Of a DNA stretch of 64,000 bases, positions 25,575-36,173 are shown one piece after another. The DNA lies in contig NZ_CP031219.1 in the NCBI RefSeq assembly GCF_003346775.1, forward strand, positions 682,001 to 746,000, read 5' to 3'. The translations under genes and the position numbers were made by a program. The DNA is from Malaciobacter mytili LMG 24559. Lineage in GTDB: Bacteria; Campylobacterota; Campylobacteria; Campylobacterales; Arcobacteraceae. The notes under the pieces are model-generated. The model had not been told where the DNA came from. It was given only the letters and a program-made list of their open reading frames with translations, and made no database searches. Numbering within the stretch: the first letter of the stretch is position 1; each line of letters begins with the position of its first letter.

Positions 25575-27989
25575 TTGTTTAAAAATTCACTTTTTGTAAA
25601 AATATTGCTAATTTTCACACTTCCAGCATTAGGTATTTTATATTTTAGTACACTATTAGTTTATGATAAAATTAATACTTTAAGTGATATAACTAATATT
25701 CAAAAAGATATTAGATATATACTTTATACAGAAAGACTAATTAACTCTCTTCAAAAAGAAAGAGGCTTAGCAGTAATTTATCTTACATCAAAAAAAGATA
25801 AAGAAAAATATATATTGCAAAAGAAAAAAACTGATAGTTATTATAAAGAGTTTTTAGAAGAGATAGAAAATATCAATAAAAATATAAAACAACTAACTTT
25901 TAGTGTACCAAAAATACAAAAGATTTTCTCAAATTTTTCATTTTTAAGACAGCAAATTGATACTCAACAATTAGATGCTTATAGTGTAATTTTAGAGTAT
26001 AGTTATATAAATGAATCTTTACTAGATACTATTTATGCAATAAAACCTATTAATAGTGCAACAAAATTTAATACAAAATTTTCATATATAGTAAATATTT
26101 TATTAGCAAAGGAGAGTGCAGGTGTTGAAAGGGCATTAACTTCAATAAATATAGTTTTAAAATCAATACCAGAAGATAATTATAAAAAGTTACTTCATAC
26201 ATATTCTACGCAAAAGATAAATTTAAAAGAATTTTTATTAAAAGCAGATATAGAAGAAATAGAGTTTTATAATAAATTACAAAATACTTTGTACACAAAA
26301 AAAGTTTATGAAATTCGAAATAACTTAAAAGAATTAATTTTAAATAATAAGTTAGATATTCAAACTTGGTGGGAAATATCTACTTTAAGAATAGAAGATT
26401 TAGGTAAACTTCATAAGTTTGTAAGTTCTGATATTTTAAAACTTTCGCAAAAAATACAAAAAGAGGCTACAACTTCGCAAATCTTAAGTTTATCTTTTCT
26501 TTTTATCTGTTTTGCAACACTAATTAGTCTTTTATTTGTTTTAAAAGCTATTGTTTTTAATCAACAAAAAAATTTTAATAAGTTAGAAAAACAACAAAAT
26601 ATATATAAAATTTTAAGCAGAGTAAATAAACTGATTTTAAAAGTAAAAAATAGAAAAAAACTTTTTATAAAAGTTTTAAATAGTATAGATAATATTGAGC
26701 CCGATATTAAACTAAGTATGATTTACAAAGTTAAGAAAACTCAAAAAAGATTACTTATAGCAAAAGGTGAAAACTCTTTAAAACTTGAATTTGTAGAAGA
26801 TGAAAATACAAAAAACTGTGTAGTTAAAAGGGCTATTGTTTCAGGAAAAAATATTATATTAAACTCAAAAATAGAAAAAGTATGTACTTTAACACCTAAA
26901 TTTATCAATGAAAATCACTTAGAATCAGTAGCTGTATTTCCTATAAAGAAGTTTGATAAAATTGTAGCTTTATTAGTTCTTTTTTCAAATAATAAAAACT
27001 TTTTTGATAATGAAGTACAAATACTTTTTAATAAGATGATTATTGATATTGAGTATGCACTAGAAAAAATTGATTATGAAAAAAATAAAGCAAAACAAGA
27101 AGAAGAGCTAAGAATAGCTTCATATGCTTTTGAATCAAATGAACCAATGATTATTACAAATCATGAAGCAAAAATAATCAATGCAAATCAAGCCTTTTGC
27201 AAAGTTATGGGATATGAAAAAAATGAAATAAAAGGTAATAATCCAAAGATTTTCAAATCAGAGGAACATTCTGATGAGTTTTATCATAATATGTGGAATT
27301 CTATTTTGACAAAAGGAACTTGGAGTGGGGAAGTATATAATAAGAAGAAAAATGGTGAGAATATTATTTTAAAAGCAACAATTACTGCAATAAAAGATAA
27401 ACAAGGAAATATAAAACATTATTTATCACAATATAATGATATAAGTGAACAAAAACTAAAACAACAATATTTAGAATATCAAGCAACCCATGATAGCTTA
27501 ACTGCACTTCCTAATAGATTGCTTTTATTTGATAGAATTAAGCACTCAATCAATAAAATAACTAGACACAAAACTTATGGAGGGATAATTTTTATTGACT
27601 TGGATAATTTTAAAACTATAAATGATACTATGGGGCATGAAACAGGTGATATATTATTAAAAGAAGTTTCAAAAAAACTTCAAGAAACAGTTAGAAAAGA
27701 AGATACTATTGCAAGAATTGGTGGTGATGAATTTATTGTTTTAGCTGATTTTATAGGCACTGACAAGGCAAGTGCAAGAAATAATATGCAAATTTTAGCT
27801 TCAAAAATAAAAGGTGCTTTAAATAATATTCACACTATTAATGGCTATGCAAATATCTCTACTCCTAGTATAGGAATAACACTATTTAATAATGATTCTT
27901 TTAATGAAAATGAATTAATTAAGCAAGCTGATACAGCAATGTATCTAGCAAAAAGAGCAGGAAAAAATACAATTAAGTTCTTCGAATAA
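25575..27989 (+). CDS. NIT-GAF-PAS-GGDEF diguanylate cyclase
   Basis: Membrane sensor predicted to make cyclic di-GMP. Order: TM1 (about 5-27), a periplasmic NIT domain (about 40-280; RLINSLQKERGLAVIYL is its hallmark), TM2 (about 300-325), GAF-like domain (about 340-490), PAS (about 510-625; FESNEPMIITN, KMWN/TKGTWSGE) and GGDEF (about 640-800). The active site GGDEF and an inhibitory site RKED five residues before it are both intact. NIT domains in some proteins sense nitrate/nitrite. A TTG at 25560 opens the frame, but GAGGGA at 25562-25567 points to TTG 25575. Stands alone. Confidence 0.85.
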   Translation: MFKNSLFVKILLIFTLPALGILYFSTLLVYDKINTLSDITNIQKDIRYILYTERLINSLQKERGLAVIYLTSKKDKEKYILQKKKTDSYYKEFLEEIENINKNIKQLTFSVPKIQKIFSNFSFLRQQIDTQQLDAYSVILEYSYINESLLDTIYAIKPINSATKFNTKFSYIVNILLAKESAGVERALTSINIVLKSIPEDNYKKLLHTYSTQKINLKEFLLKADIEEIEFYNKLQNTLYTKKVYEIRNNLKELILNNKLDIQTWWEISTLRIEDLGKLHKFVSSDILKLSQKIQKEATTSQILSLSFLFICFATLISLLFVLKAIVFNQQKNFNKLEKQQNIYKILSRVNKLILKVKNRKKLFIKVLNSIDNIEPDIKLSMIYKVKKTQKRLLIAKGENSLKLEFVEDENTKNCVVKRAIVSGKNIILNSKIEKVCTLTPKFINENHLESVAVFPIKKFDKIVALLVLFSNNKNFFDNEVQILFNKMIIDIEYALEKIDYEKNKAKQEEELRIASYAFESNEPMIITNHEAKIINANQAFCKVMGYEKNEIKGNNPKIFKSEEHSDEFYHNMWNSILTKGTWSGEVYNKKKNGENIILKATITAIKDKQGNIKHYLSQYNDISEQKLKQQYLEYQATHDSLTALPNRLLLFDRIKHSINKITRHKTYGGIIFIDLDNFKTINDTMGHETGDILLKEVSKKLQETVRKEDTIARIGGDEFIVLADFIGTDKASARNNMQILASKIKGALNNIHTINGYANISTPSIGITLFNNDSFNENELIKQADTAMYLAKRAGKNTIKFFE

Positions 27990-28108
27990 TTTTCTTAAAT
28001 TTACATAAAAAAATAAAAATAATTTAAAAAACTAAGGAAAAGTCACTTTTAAGTCTCTTTAGGTAGTTAGCATTTATCATGAAAAAATGTTGAACAAAAG
28101 GATAACAA

Positions 28109-30229
28109 ATGGGGACATATAGTTTAAAAACAAAATTATTAGTTTTGATTTTTATTAGTGTGGGTATCTCTTTTGGGATATTAGGGTATCAAAATGCATC
28201 AAATTCTTATGAATCAAAATCTACTTTAGTAAAAAACAAAGAGATTAATACTTCTAGGAATATTGCTGAATATCTAGATATTTATTTTAACTCAAAAATT
28301 ACTATAGTTAATACTATTGCAAAAGAGTTAGAAAAAGAAGAGATGAGTGTTCACAATAAAGGTATTTTCAAAATATTAGAACTTGGAAATAGTGCAGGCG
28401 AGTTTGGTCTGTTTTTTCTTGGTTTTTCAAATAATGGAAATGAAGTTGAATCAGGTGGAAAAACTTTAACATTGGAAAAAGACAATTTTGATGCTAGAAA
28501 AAGACCATGGTTTAAGCAAGCAGTAGAAAAAAAAGCTTTAGGAGTTACAAAACCTTATTGGGGTAAAACTTTAAATACTTATGTTGTAACTTTATATAAG
28601 CCTATTTTTAAAAATAATGAAATTGTTGCAGTATTAGGTGCAGATATTGCTTTAGATGTTTTAATAAATAAACTATCTTCTTCTGATATTACTGATGGTG
28701 GATATGCTTATGTAGTTGATAATGATGGAGAAATTTTAATACATAAAAATAAAGAGTTTATGGGAAAAACTACTAAATTTTTAGAAAAGATTAAAACAAA
28801 TGAAGAGGGATATATTGTTGAAGATGAAGATGGCGTAGAACAACATATTTTCTTTGAAAAAATAAAAAGTTTAAATTGGTATATTTTTATTAAAGTTGCA
28901 GAAGAACATATCTTTGGTCAAATAAATAAAGAAATTCAAAAAACAGTTATTTTATTTGTTATTTTACTATCAATAATTCTTTCTATTTTATATTTATTTT
29001 TAAATAAAGCCTTAAGTGCTTTAGGTAAATTTGAAAGTGGACTTTATTCATTTTTTAGCTATTTAAAAGGTGAAAAAGATAATGTGGAGAGATTAAATAT
29101 TACTTCAAATGATGAATTTGGAAAAATGGGAAAAATCATTGATGAACAGATGATATTAGTTGAAAAATCAAAGCAAGAAGAAGAAAAACTAATTCAAAAT
29201 GTTAAAGAAATAGTTACTTTAATAAAAGAAGGAAACCTTTCAAAAGATGTAACTAGAAGTAGTTCAAATAAATCTTTAAATGAGTTAAAAGATATTTTAA
29301 ATGAGATGATTTTAACAATTAGAAGAGATGTAAACTCTAATATAAATGAAATAAGAGATATTTTAGAAAACTATTCAAAACTTGATTTTACTAAACATAT
29401 AGAAAATCCAACTGGATCAATTGCAATAAAAGTAAATCAACTTTGTAATATTATTACTAAAATGTTACAAGTAAATAAACAAAATGGAGAGTTTTTAAAT
29501 GAAAATTCACAAAATTTACTTGAAAATGTAAGAATATTAAATAAATCATCAAATGATACAGCAGTATCTTTAGAAGAGAGTGCTTCTGCTTTAGAAGAAG
29601 TAACAAATACTGTAAAAGCAAATACTCAAGATATTCAAGCAATGACAGAGTTCTCAAATGAATTAACATTTGCAATTTCAACAGGTGAAGATTTAGCAAA
29701 TAAAACAGTTAGTGCTATGGATGAGATTAATGAAGAGACAAAATTAATTGAAGAAGCAATATTAGTAATAGATCAAATAGCTTTTCAAACAAATATTTTA
29801 TCACTTAATGCCGCAGTTGAAGCAGCCACAGCAGGTGAATCTGGAAAAGGTTTTGCAGTAGTTGCACAAGAAGTGCGAAATCTTGCAAATAGAAGTGCTG
29901 AAGCTGCTAAACAAATAAAAGAGCTTGTAGAAAAAGCTTCTACAAAAACTAATAATGGAAAAATCATCGCTGATAATATGATAGATGGATATAGAAAATT
30001 AAGTATAAATGCAGAAAAAGTTACAAAAATTATTGCTAGTATTTCAACAGCTTCAAAAGAGCAAAAGATAAGTATAGAACAGGTAAATGATATGATAAAT
30101 AGAATTGACCAACAAACTCAACAAAATGCTTCAGTAGCAAGTGAGGCTCAAAATATAGCAATTGCAACTTCTCAAATGGCTCAAGAGATTTTAAATGCTG
30201 CCAATGAGAAAAAATTTCATGAACAATAA
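28109..30229 (+). CDS. Methyl-accepting chemotaxis protein, dCache-type
   Basis: 706 residues: TM1 (about 10-28), periplasmic double-Cache domain (about 35-270; [18 protein letters not shown]), TM2 (about 280-300), a HAMP-like linker and the cytosolic signalling domain, whose tip reads [20 protein letters not shown] and [15 protein letters not shown]. The Cache ligand site has F where the amino-acid-sensor motif has Y (FDARKRPWF), so the ligand may differ from its paralogue. Convergent with a paralogous MCP; the two share a nearly identical DNA block. Promoter not obvious; AAGGATAACA precedes the ATG. Confidence 0.92.
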   Translation: MGTYSLKTKLLVLIFISVGISFGILGYQNASNSYESKSTLVKNKEINTSRNIAEYLDIYFNSKITIVNTIAKELEKEEMSVHNKGIFKILELGNSAGEFGLFFLGFSNNGNEVESGGKTLTLEKDNFDARKRPWFKQAVEKKALGVTKPYWGKTLNTYVVTLYKPIFKNNEIVAVLGADIALDVLINKLSSSDITDGGYAYVVDNDGEILIHKNKEFMGKTTKFLEKIKTNEEGYIVEDEDGVEQHIFFEKIKSLNWYIFIKVAEEHIFGQINKEIQKTVILFVILLSIILSILYLFLNKALSALGKFESGLYSFFSYLKGEKDNVERLNITSNDEFGKMGKIIDEQMILVEKSKQEEEKLIQNVKEIVTLIKEGNLSKDVTRSSSNKSLNELKDILNEMILTIRRDVNSNINEIRDILENYSKLDFTKHIENPTGSIAIKVNQLCNIITKMLQVNKQNGEFLNENSQNLLENVRILNKSSNDTAVSLEESASALEEVTNTVKANTQDIQAMTEFSNELTFAISTGEDLANKTVSAMDEINEETKLIEEAILVIDQIAFQTNILSLNAAVEAATAGESGKGFAVVAQEVRNLANRSAEAAKQIKELVEKASTKTNNGKIIADNMIDGYRKLSINAEKVTKIIASISTASKEQKISIEQVNDMINRIDQQTQQNASVASEAQNIAIATSQMAQEILNAANEKKFHEQ
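29769..29910 (+). repeat. Left copy of long inverted repeat in paralogous MCP genes
   Basis: The 142-base segment encoding the signalling tip of the plus-strand MCP matches, in reverse complement, bases 30574-30715 of the minus-strand MCP, with five differences counted by eye. Flanking parts of the two genes are far less alike. Confidence 0.85.
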
Positions 30230-30255
30230 GATACAAGTTTAAAACTTGTATCTTA
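30227..30255. terminator. Bidirectional hairpin between convergent MCP genes
   Basis: Perfect 14-base inverted repeat TAAGATACAAGTTT (30227-30240) / 30242-30255, one base apart, so the actual loop opens some inner pairs. It begins at the stop of one MCP gene and ends two bases before the other. No long T-run follows. Confidence 0.6.
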
Positions 30256-30257
30256 AC

Positions 30258-32384
30258 TTACTCTCTAAACTTCTTTTGATTAACTGTATCTAAAATTTGT
30301 TGAGCAATATTTGAAGTGCTTATTGCAATTTCATGTGTTTGAGCTGCAACAGAAGCATTGTTTTGTGTTTGTTGATCTAGTTTTGTAATAACATCATTGA
30401 TTTGTTCGATGCTAATTTTTTGCTCTTTAGAAGCTTCAGAAATATCTTTTATTACCTGAGTTGTTTTTATAATATTCTCATTTAATTTAGTATATCCTTG
30501 AATCATACTATCTGCTATTTGTTTACCGTTATCTGTTTTAAGTGTAGCACTCTCAACCAACTCTTTTATCTCTTTAGCAGCTTCAGCACTTCTACTTGCA
30601 AGATTTCGCACTTCTTGTGCAACTACTGCAAAACCTTTTCCAGCCTCTCCTGCTGTGGCTGCTTCAACTGCGGCATTAAGTGATAAAATATTTGTTTGAA
30701 ATGCTATTTGATCTATTACAGTAATTGCTTCAGCAATTGCCTGTGTTTGTTCATTTATTTCATCCATAGATTTAACAGTTGATGTTGCAAGCTTATGCCC
30801 TTGTGTAATTGAAGAAGATAACTCTTTTGAATGCTCAGACATATCAGTAATTCTATTTGTATTATTGATAATTGTACTAGTGATTTCTTCTACTGCTGCA
30901 GCTGTTTCTTCAAGTGAAACAGCAGTTTGATTTGAAGCTTTATTTAAAATATTAACATTATGTAATAAAGTTTTAGAGTTTTTATCTAAATTTAAACCAT
31001 TTATTTTATTTTCTCTTAACATAGCATTTATAATATTACATAAGTTATTTAATCCTTCTGACACTTTTCCATCTGGATTATCTATTAAATTTACAAAGTT
31101 TAGTTTTGCATACTCTTCTAATACTTTTAAAATAGGATTAATATCACTATTAACATTTGCATTAATAGTTGTAATCATCTCATTTAAAATATTTTTTAAA
31201 TCATTTAAAGCTTTATTTGAAGTAGAAGCTTTTACTAAAATATCTAATTTTCCATTATTGATATGATTTACAACATTTTTAACTTCTTCAATTAGTTGTC
31301 TATCTTCATCAAAACTTTTTGCAATAAGTTTCATCTCCTTATCAATAACAGCAGACATATTTCCAAACTCATCTTTTGTTTTAATATTTAATTCTTTTAT
31401 CTCTTTTTCTTCGCCTTTTAAATATTTAAAGAAAAAGTTAAGCCCTTCTTCAACCTCTTTTAATGGAGAAAGAAGTTTTACCATTGTATAAAATAAAATT
31501 GCTAAAATAATAACTAATAGTACAATATATAAAATCACTTCTTTAATTATATTGCTATTTATTTCATCAAAAATCTCTTTTTTATCAAGTTGAACTTGTA
31601 AATACCAACCTGTAATAGGTATTTGCTTATAAGCAACTAATAGTTCTTTACCTTCATATTGTGCTTCACCAAAACCTGATTTTTCATCATTTTTTACTTG
31701 TTTAAAGATACTGTTTTCTTTTTCAAGAAGTTCTTTTTCTTTATGAATTAAAGTATTACCTTTTTCATCAAGTAAGTAAGCAAATCCTGTAGTTTTTAAT
31801 TGTACATTTAATACAGTATCAACAATTGTATCAATAAAAATATCAGAAGCAACAACTCCTAGTAATTTACCATCTTTTTTTAGTGGACTAAATACAGTTA
31901 CAACTAATTTTTTAGTTGAATAATCCACATAAGGTGCAGTAATTCCAGATGAATTCATTTGTACTGCTTGTTTATACCAAGGTCTTTTTCTTGGGTCATA
32001 ATCAGTTGTTGAAGTTGTTCTTATTGTTCCATCAGACATTAAATAATCTCCATTGCTTTCAAAACCTATATATAAATCAACAAACTTACCTGATAATGAC
32101 CCCAATAGTAGTTTTTGAAGAATATTTTGATTATTTACATTTAATTCACTCTCTTCTGCTGGCATTTGATTTGTAACTGCTTCAACAATATCTATTTTTG
32201 ATTGTAAATAGCTATTAATAAATTTCGCACTATCAAATGCTAAATCTAACTCTTTTTGTTTTATTGCATTATATTGAGATTTATATTCTCCTTGAGCATT
32301 ATAAAATCCCAAAACAATAAAAGACAAAGAAATACTTATAAATATAAGTAATAGAACCTTTGATTTAATACTATTAGTTTTCAT
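30258..32384 (-). CDS. Methyl-accepting chemotaxis protein with amino-acid-type dCache domain
   Basis: 708 residues, same layout as the convergent MCP: TM1, double Cache (about 35-275), TM2 (about 280-302), signalling domain (about 470-700). In the Cache domain YDPRKRPWY keeps the Y-x4-R-x-W-Y core of the dCache amino-acid motif, and ASDIFID supplies the downstream aspartate. An amino acid ligand is therefore plausible. No CheR/CheB pentapeptide at the C-terminus (ends QKKFRE). Start ATG at 32384 is preceded by AAGGATT. Confidence 0.92.
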   Translation of the reverse strand: MKTNSIKSKVLLLIFISISLSFIVLGFYNAQGEYKSQYNAIKQKELDLAFDSAKFINSYLQSKIDIVEAVTNQMPAEESELNVNNQNILQKLLLGSLSGKFVDLYIGFESNGDYLMSDGTIRTTSTTDYDPRKRPWYKQAVQMNSSGITAPYVDYSTKKLVVTVFSPLKKDGKLLGVVASDIFIDTIVDTVLNVQLKTTGFAYLLDEKGNTLIHKEKELLEKENSIFKQVKNDEKSGFGEAQYEGKELLVAYKQIPITGWYLQVQLDKKEIFDEINSNIIKEVILYIVLLVIILAILFYTMVKLLSPLKEVEEGLNFFFKYLKGEEKEIKELNIKTKDEFGNMSAVIDKEMKLIAKSFDEDRQLIEEVKNVVNHINNGKLDILVKASTSNKALNDLKNILNEMITTINANVNSDINPILKVLEEYAKLNFVNLIDNPDGKVSEGLNNLCNIINAMLRENKINGLNLDKNSKTLLHNVNILNKASNQTAVSLEETAAAVEEITSTIINNTNRITDMSEHSKELSSSITQGHKLATSTVKSMDEINEQTQAIAEAITVIDQIAFQTNILSLNAAVEAATAGEAGKGFAVVAQEVRNLASRSAEAAKEIKELVESATLKTDNGKQIADSMIQGYTKLNENIIKTTQVIKDISEASKEQKISIEQINDVITKLDQQTQNNASVAAQTHEIAISTSNIAQQILDTVNQKKFRE
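30574..30715 (-). repeat. Right copy of long inverted repeat in paralogous MCP genes
   Basis: Reverse complement of 29769-29910 with five differences. The 663-base interval and opposing orientation make a substrate for inversion or gene conversion. Confidence 0.85.
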
Positions 32385-32511
32385 ACTAATCCTTTACTAT
32401 TTCCTTTGATATTGTAATATACATTAATTACATTTTAGTGTCATAAAGTGTATAAAAAGTAGTATAGTATAAAAAATTGATTTTTTGTAGAGTTTAATTT
32501 TAATTTTGCAT

Positions 32512-32547
32512 AAAAAAAGGCCGGAAGCCTAAACTTCCGACCTTTTA
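32512..32547 (-). terminator. Rho-independent terminator of atpE
   Basis: The minus-strand RNA folds as AAAAGGUCGGAAG / CUUCCGGCCUUUU with a 6-base loop and one G-U pair, followed by a run of U residues. Clear intrinsic terminator 28 bases past the atpE stop. Confidence 0.9.
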
Positions 32548-32575
32548 GAGTTTATAAAATCTGTAATTTTATAAA

Positions 32576-32890
32576 TTACCCTAAGAATGGGTTTGCATAT
32601 AATGCGATCATCGCAATAACTAATGCATAAATAACTTGAGCTTCGATCATCGCTAATGCAATGAACATAGTAGTCATTAATTTTGAACCTAAACCTGGGT
32701 TTCTAGCAGTACCAGCAATAGTTGCAGCAGCAGTGTTACCCATACCAATAGCACCACCTAATGCAGCAAGACCAAGACCAATACCTGCAGCAACTACAGA
32801 GTAAGCTTTTAAAGTTTCATTTGCAACTGCACCATCAGCAGCGAATGCAAAACCAGCAATAGCTAGCATTAAAAGAACGATTTTTTTCAT
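32576..32890 (-). CDS. atpE: F-type ATP synthase subunit c
   Basis: Proton-translocating ring subunit. 104 residues: a leader-like N-terminus (MKKIVLLMLAIAGFAFA), helix 1 with the glycine-rich packing motif GIGLGLAALGGAIGMG, the polar loop ARNPGL and helix 2 with the ion-binding glutamate in MIEAQVIYAL. The N-terminal extension and the position away from other atp genes are known features of Campylobacterota atpE. Codon use is GC-richer than neighbours, as expected for a highly expressed gene. AAGGAA precedes the ATG; own promoter, structured leader and terminator. Confidence 0.97.
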   Translation of the reverse strand: MKKIVLLMLAIAGFAFAADGAVANETLKAYSVVAAGIGLGLAALGGAIGMGNTAAATIAGTARNPGLGSKLMTTMFIALAMIEAQVIYALVIAMIALYANPFLG

Positions 32891-32918
32891 TCTATATTCC
32901 TTATTTAAATTTTTACTT

Positions 32919-32974
32919 TCAAAGTCTGTTCGGCTTGCGTATCCCTACTTATCACTTTGATTGGGCAGATTATA
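32919..32974 (-). promoter_or_regulatory. atpE promoter and structured 5' leader
   Basis: On the minus strand TATAAT occupies 32974-32969. Transcription should start near 32962, immediately before a hairpin with arms TCAAAGT (32960-32954) and ACTTTGA (32925-32919) closing a 28-base loop that is unusually GC-rich for this genome (contains AGGGATACGCAAGCCG). About 70 bases of leader precede the start codon. It may stabilise the mRNA or be regulatory. Confidence 0.5.
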
Positions 32975-33078
32975 CAAAACTTAAATTTAAAATTACTTTA
33001 TAAAAAGAAAAAAAATAGTTTAAAATTACATTTTGTAACATTATTTTTTCTCTAATTTTATTTTTGATAAAAGTTTTG

Positions 33079-33084
33079 TATAAT
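33079..33084 (+). promoter_or_regulatory. -10 element of AsmA-like gene
   Basis: TATAAT at 33079-33084 within GTTTTGTATAATC, the same 13 bases that form the atpE -10 region on the opposite strand. 30 bases before the start codon; no clear -35. Confidence 0.45.
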
Positions 33085-33113
33085 CAAATAAAGTTTCAAA
33101 CAAAAGGATCCAA

Positions 33114-34685
33114 ATGAAAAAAGTTTTTCTTTTTTTTATTGCTTCAATATTTATATTTTTAGGTTTATTATATGCACTATTATTTACGCCTATTGGGAAT
33201 TCAACTGTTGCTTCATTAATTCAAAATAGTGTAAATAGCAAAATAGATGGTAAATTTGAAGTAAAAGAGTTTTTACTTACAACTTCTAATATAAAATTTA
33301 TAGCTACTATTGATGATAATTCACAAATAGATATTATTGGCAAGTTAGCATTACTTAAAAAAAGAGTTGATTTAAATTATGAAGTAAATATTAAAGATTT
33401 AGCAAAACTTGAAAAGTATACAAAACAAAAGTTAAATGGTAAATTTTTTACAAAAGGTACTGTTTTGGGAGATGAAAAACTAACTATTGTTAAAGGTATA
33501 AGTGATATTTTTGGAAGTAAAACTACATATGATGTTAAACTTGTAGATTTTAAACCTTCAAATATTGATTTTTTTGTTGATAATGCAAAAATACAAACAC
33601 TATTATATACTTTAAACCAGCCTGTTTTTGCCAATGGTGATTTATCTATTAATGGTAAAATAAAAAATGCAAATATCTTAACATTAGATGGGATAATTGC
33701 AACAGTAATTACAAATGGTAAAGTAAATAATGCAATTGTAAATCAAGCATTTAATCAAAATTTAAAAGCACCTTTAGAATTTAAAGGGGATATTGTTACA
33801 ACTTTACAGCCAAGTAAAGCAGTTACAAAAGTTGATTTTTTTACAACAATGGCTAATCTTATAGTAAAAGAAGCAACTGTAAATCTTTCTAATATGAATA
33901 TTAATAGTGATTATTTACTAAGTATTGCAGATTTATCAAAGCTTTATGATGTAACTCAAACTAAAATGAGAGGTATTTTAAATATTGCGGGTAACCTTGA
34001 AAAAACTCCAACTTCTACAAAAGTTACAGGTAATTCAAAACTTCTTGATGGAACTTTAGATTTTGAGTTATTAAATGATAATTTTAAAGCAAATATCAAA
34101 CAAATTGATATTAAAAAACTTACATATATGATGTATTATCCAGAGTTTTTCACTTCAAAAGCTGATGTAAATCTTGCATATGATTTAAAAGAGCAAAAAG
34201 GTGAAGTATTAGGGAATCTAACAAATGGACAGTTCTTACCAAATGAATATTCAAAACTAATTAATACTTTTGCAAAATTTGATATTACAAAAGAGATTTA
34301 TGAAAAAATAGATCTAAAAAGTAATATTGATAAAAAAGTTATCTCTTCAACTATAAATATGAAAAGTAATTTAACTTCTATTGATGTAACAAAAAGTATA
34401 GTAAATTTAGATAAATCAACTATTGATGCACTTATTAAAACAGAATTAAAAGGTATAAAATTTGATACTGCGGTTACAGGAAATTTAAATTCTCCAAAAG
34501 TTTCTGTTGATACTACTGAGTTATTAAAAATGAAACTAAAAGAAGAGAGTGAAAGAGCTATTAAAAAACATTCTAAAAAATTAGAAGAAAAACTAAAAGA
34601 GAAGCTAGGTGAGGAAGCAGGTTCTCAAACTACACAAGATATTATTAAAGGATTTAGAGAATTCTTTGGTAATGGAGAGAGATAA
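33114..34685 (+). CDS. AsmA-like / bridge-type lipid transfer protein
   Basis: 523 residues with one N-terminal membrane anchor (about 1-22), then a long periplasmic region of repeating beta strands (many LxINGxI and DINIK-like segments) and a charged helical C-terminus (KLKEESERAIKKHSKKLEEKLKEKL). This resembles the AsmA/TamB/YhdP group of envelope proteins that bridge inner and outer membranes and move lipids. No diagnostic catalytic motif; family assignment is by architecture. Single-gene unit with AAAGGATCC before the ATG; a weak hairpin follows. Confidence 0.55.
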   Translation: MKKVFLFFIASIFIFLGLLYALLFTPIGNSTVASLIQNSVNSKIDGKFEVKEFLLTTSNIKFIATIDDNSQIDIIGKLALLKKRVDLNYEVNIKDLAKLEKYTKQKLNGKFFTKGTVLGDEKLTIVKGISDIFGSKTTYDVKLVDFKPSNIDFFVDNAKIQTLLYTLNQPVFANGDLSINGKIKNANILTLDGIIATVITNGKVNNAIVNQAFNQNLKAPLEFKGDIVTTLQPSKAVTKVDFFTTMANLIVKEATVNLSNMNINSDYLLSIADLSKLYDVTQTKMRGILNIAGNLEKTPTSTKVTGNSKLLDGTLDFELLNDNFKANIKQIDIKKLTYMMYYPEFFTSKADVNLAYDLKEQKGEVLGNLTNGQFLPNEYSKLINTFAKFDITKEIYEKIDLKSNIDKKVISSTINMKSNLTSIDVTKSIVNLDKSTIDALIKTELKGIKFDTAVTGNLNSPKVSVDTTELLKMKLKEESERAIKKHSKKLEEKLKEKLGEEAGSQTTQDIIKGFREFFGNGER

Positions 34686-34697
34686 AATTCTCTCTTT
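34676..34697 (+). terminator. Weak terminator after AsmA-like gene
   Basis: AGAGAGA (34676-34682) pairs with TCTCTCT (34689-34695) across a 6-base loop, then TT. Short stem. Confidence 0.4.
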
Positions 34698-34720
34698 GTC
34701 TTTAAATTTCAATCCATTTT

Positions 34721-34733
34721 GATAATCATTGTC
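34721..34733. promoter_or_regulatory. Fur-box-like site upstream of iron operon
   Basis: GATAATCATTGTC differs at one position from the second part of the classical 19-base Fur consensus (GATAATCATTATC). It lies 81 bases before an imelysin gene, a family repressed by iron in several bacteria. A weaker TTGATAATAA at about 34778-34787 may extend the control region. Confidence 0.55.
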
Positions 34734-34813
34734 ATTTTTAAGTTATATTTAATTATATTTTTGTTTTAATTTCATATTGATAATAAATATTAAAATTAAA
34801 AAAGGAAATATAA

Positions 34814-36169
34814 ATGGCATTTTCTAAATCGAAAATCTTTGTAGCATCTTTATCTATTGCTGCGACTATCGCACTTACAGGTTGTACAGCTTCTCAAGTG
34901 CATACAAATGAAGCTAATAAAGTTACAGCAAGTCAATTATTAAACTCTTATGCAAATATTGCTTATGCAAATTATAATGATGCATTAAAAGATGCAAAAC
35001 AATTAGATAAAGCAATTAATAACTTTGCAAATAATCCAACTTCTAGAAATTTAGAATTAGCAAAAGCTGCTTGGTTAAAATCAAGAGAGTCTTATGGTCA
35101 AACAGAAATTTTTAGATTATCAAATGGACCAATTGATGCTGAAGAAGGATGGGTAGCTGAAGCTTATGGTTCTTTAGAAGGTCAAATCAATGCTTGGCCA
35201 CTTGATGAAAATATGATTGATTATACAATTGATGCAAATGGTAAAAAAACATCTGGTAATATTATTGATACTAAAGGTAATTTTAACCCAGGGGGAGAAG
35301 AAAGTACAGTTGTTGATGTAACAAATATTTCAGTTGATGCTTTAACTGCTTTAAATGAAAATGGTGGAGAAGCAAATGTTAGTACAGGTTACCATGCAAT
35401 TGAATTCTTATTATGGGGACAAGACCAAGATTATTCAAACTTTATTAAAGATTCGATAACTAAAGGAGCTTTAGTTGCTGGACAAAGACCACTTAGTGAT
35501 TTTACATCTGATGTAGATGCACCTAGAAGATTAACTTATTTAAAAGCTGCAAGTTCAAAAATTGTTTCTGATTTACAAACTGTAAAATCTGCTTGGGAAA
35601 AAGAAGTAAATGGAAATAATGGATTATATAGAGCTGCATTATTAAATACTTTAACAGGAAAAGATTCTTCTAAAAATATCTCTGAAAAAGATGCCTTAAG
35701 ACAAATTTTTGCGGGAATGGGTGTATTTATTAAATCTGAACTTGCAAATGAAAGAATTGCAGTTGCTGTATTAACTCCAAGTGAAGAAGATGAACACTCT
35801 TGCTTCTCTGATAATACTCATAGAGATATTGTTACAAATTACCAAGGTTTTAAAAATGTTTTAATGGGAACTTATAATGGTAGAGTTTTTGGTAAAGCTG
35901 CAATTGATATGCTTGATGCACAGTCAAAAGAAAGAATTTTAAATTTAATGGCATCTATTGAAGATAAAATTTCAGATATTGATGTAATTGCAAAAACATC
36001 AAGACACTTTGACTATCAAATTCAACCAAATGACCCTCAGTCAAAAGTTATTGTTAAGCTTAAAAATGAGCTAAGAAAACTTGGAGATGAAATGGTAAAT
36101 GTTGCAAAAGCAAATGGAATTGAGTTATCAACAGATGATGTTACAGATCCAGAAGAAACAAAAATCTAA
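34814..36169 (+). CDS. Imelysin-family iron-regulated lipoprotein (IrpA-like)
   Basis: 451 residues with lipobox ALTGC (cysteine about residue 24), so anchored in the periplasm. The imelysin GxHxxE motif is intact in GYHAIEFLLWGQD (about residues 194-206), and RPLSDF and NERIAVAV are typical of the IrpA branch. These proteins take part in iron uptake, though the exact reaction is not settled. First gene of a five-gene unit with a Fur-like site upstream; AAAGGAA precedes the ATG. Confidence 0.85.
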   Translation: MAFSKSKIFVASLSIAATIALTGCTASQVHTNEANKVTASQLLNSYANIAYANYNDALKDAKQLDKAINNFANNPTSRNLELAKAAWLKSRESYGQTEIFRLSNGPIDAEEGWVAEAYGSLEGQINAWPLDENMIDYTIDANGKKTSGNIIDTKGNFNPGGEESTVVDVTNISVDALTALNENGGEANVSTGYHAIEFLLWGQDQDYSNFIKDSITKGALVAGQRPLSDFTSDVDAPRRLTYLKAASSKIVSDLQTVKSAWEKEVNGNNGLYRAALLNTLTGKDSSKNISEKDALRQIFAGMGVFIKSELANERIAVAVLTPSEEDEHSCFSDNTHRDIVTNYQGFKNVLMGTYNGRVFGKAAIDMLDAQSKERILNLMASIEDKISDIDVIAKTSRHFDYQIQPNDPQSKVIVKLKNELRKLGDEMVNVAKANGIELSTDDVTDPEETKI

Positions 36170-36173
36170 TTTA

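Noticed and set aside
32919-32960. c-di-GMP-I riboswitch in the atpE leader
   Set aside because: Only a short stretch looks similar; the second helix and tetraloop receptor of the aptamer are missing.
36099-36173. Longer start for the di-haem oxidoreductase
   Set aside because: It would put a Gln/Lys-rich stretch, the shadow of the imelysin gene, before an otherwise normal signal peptide.
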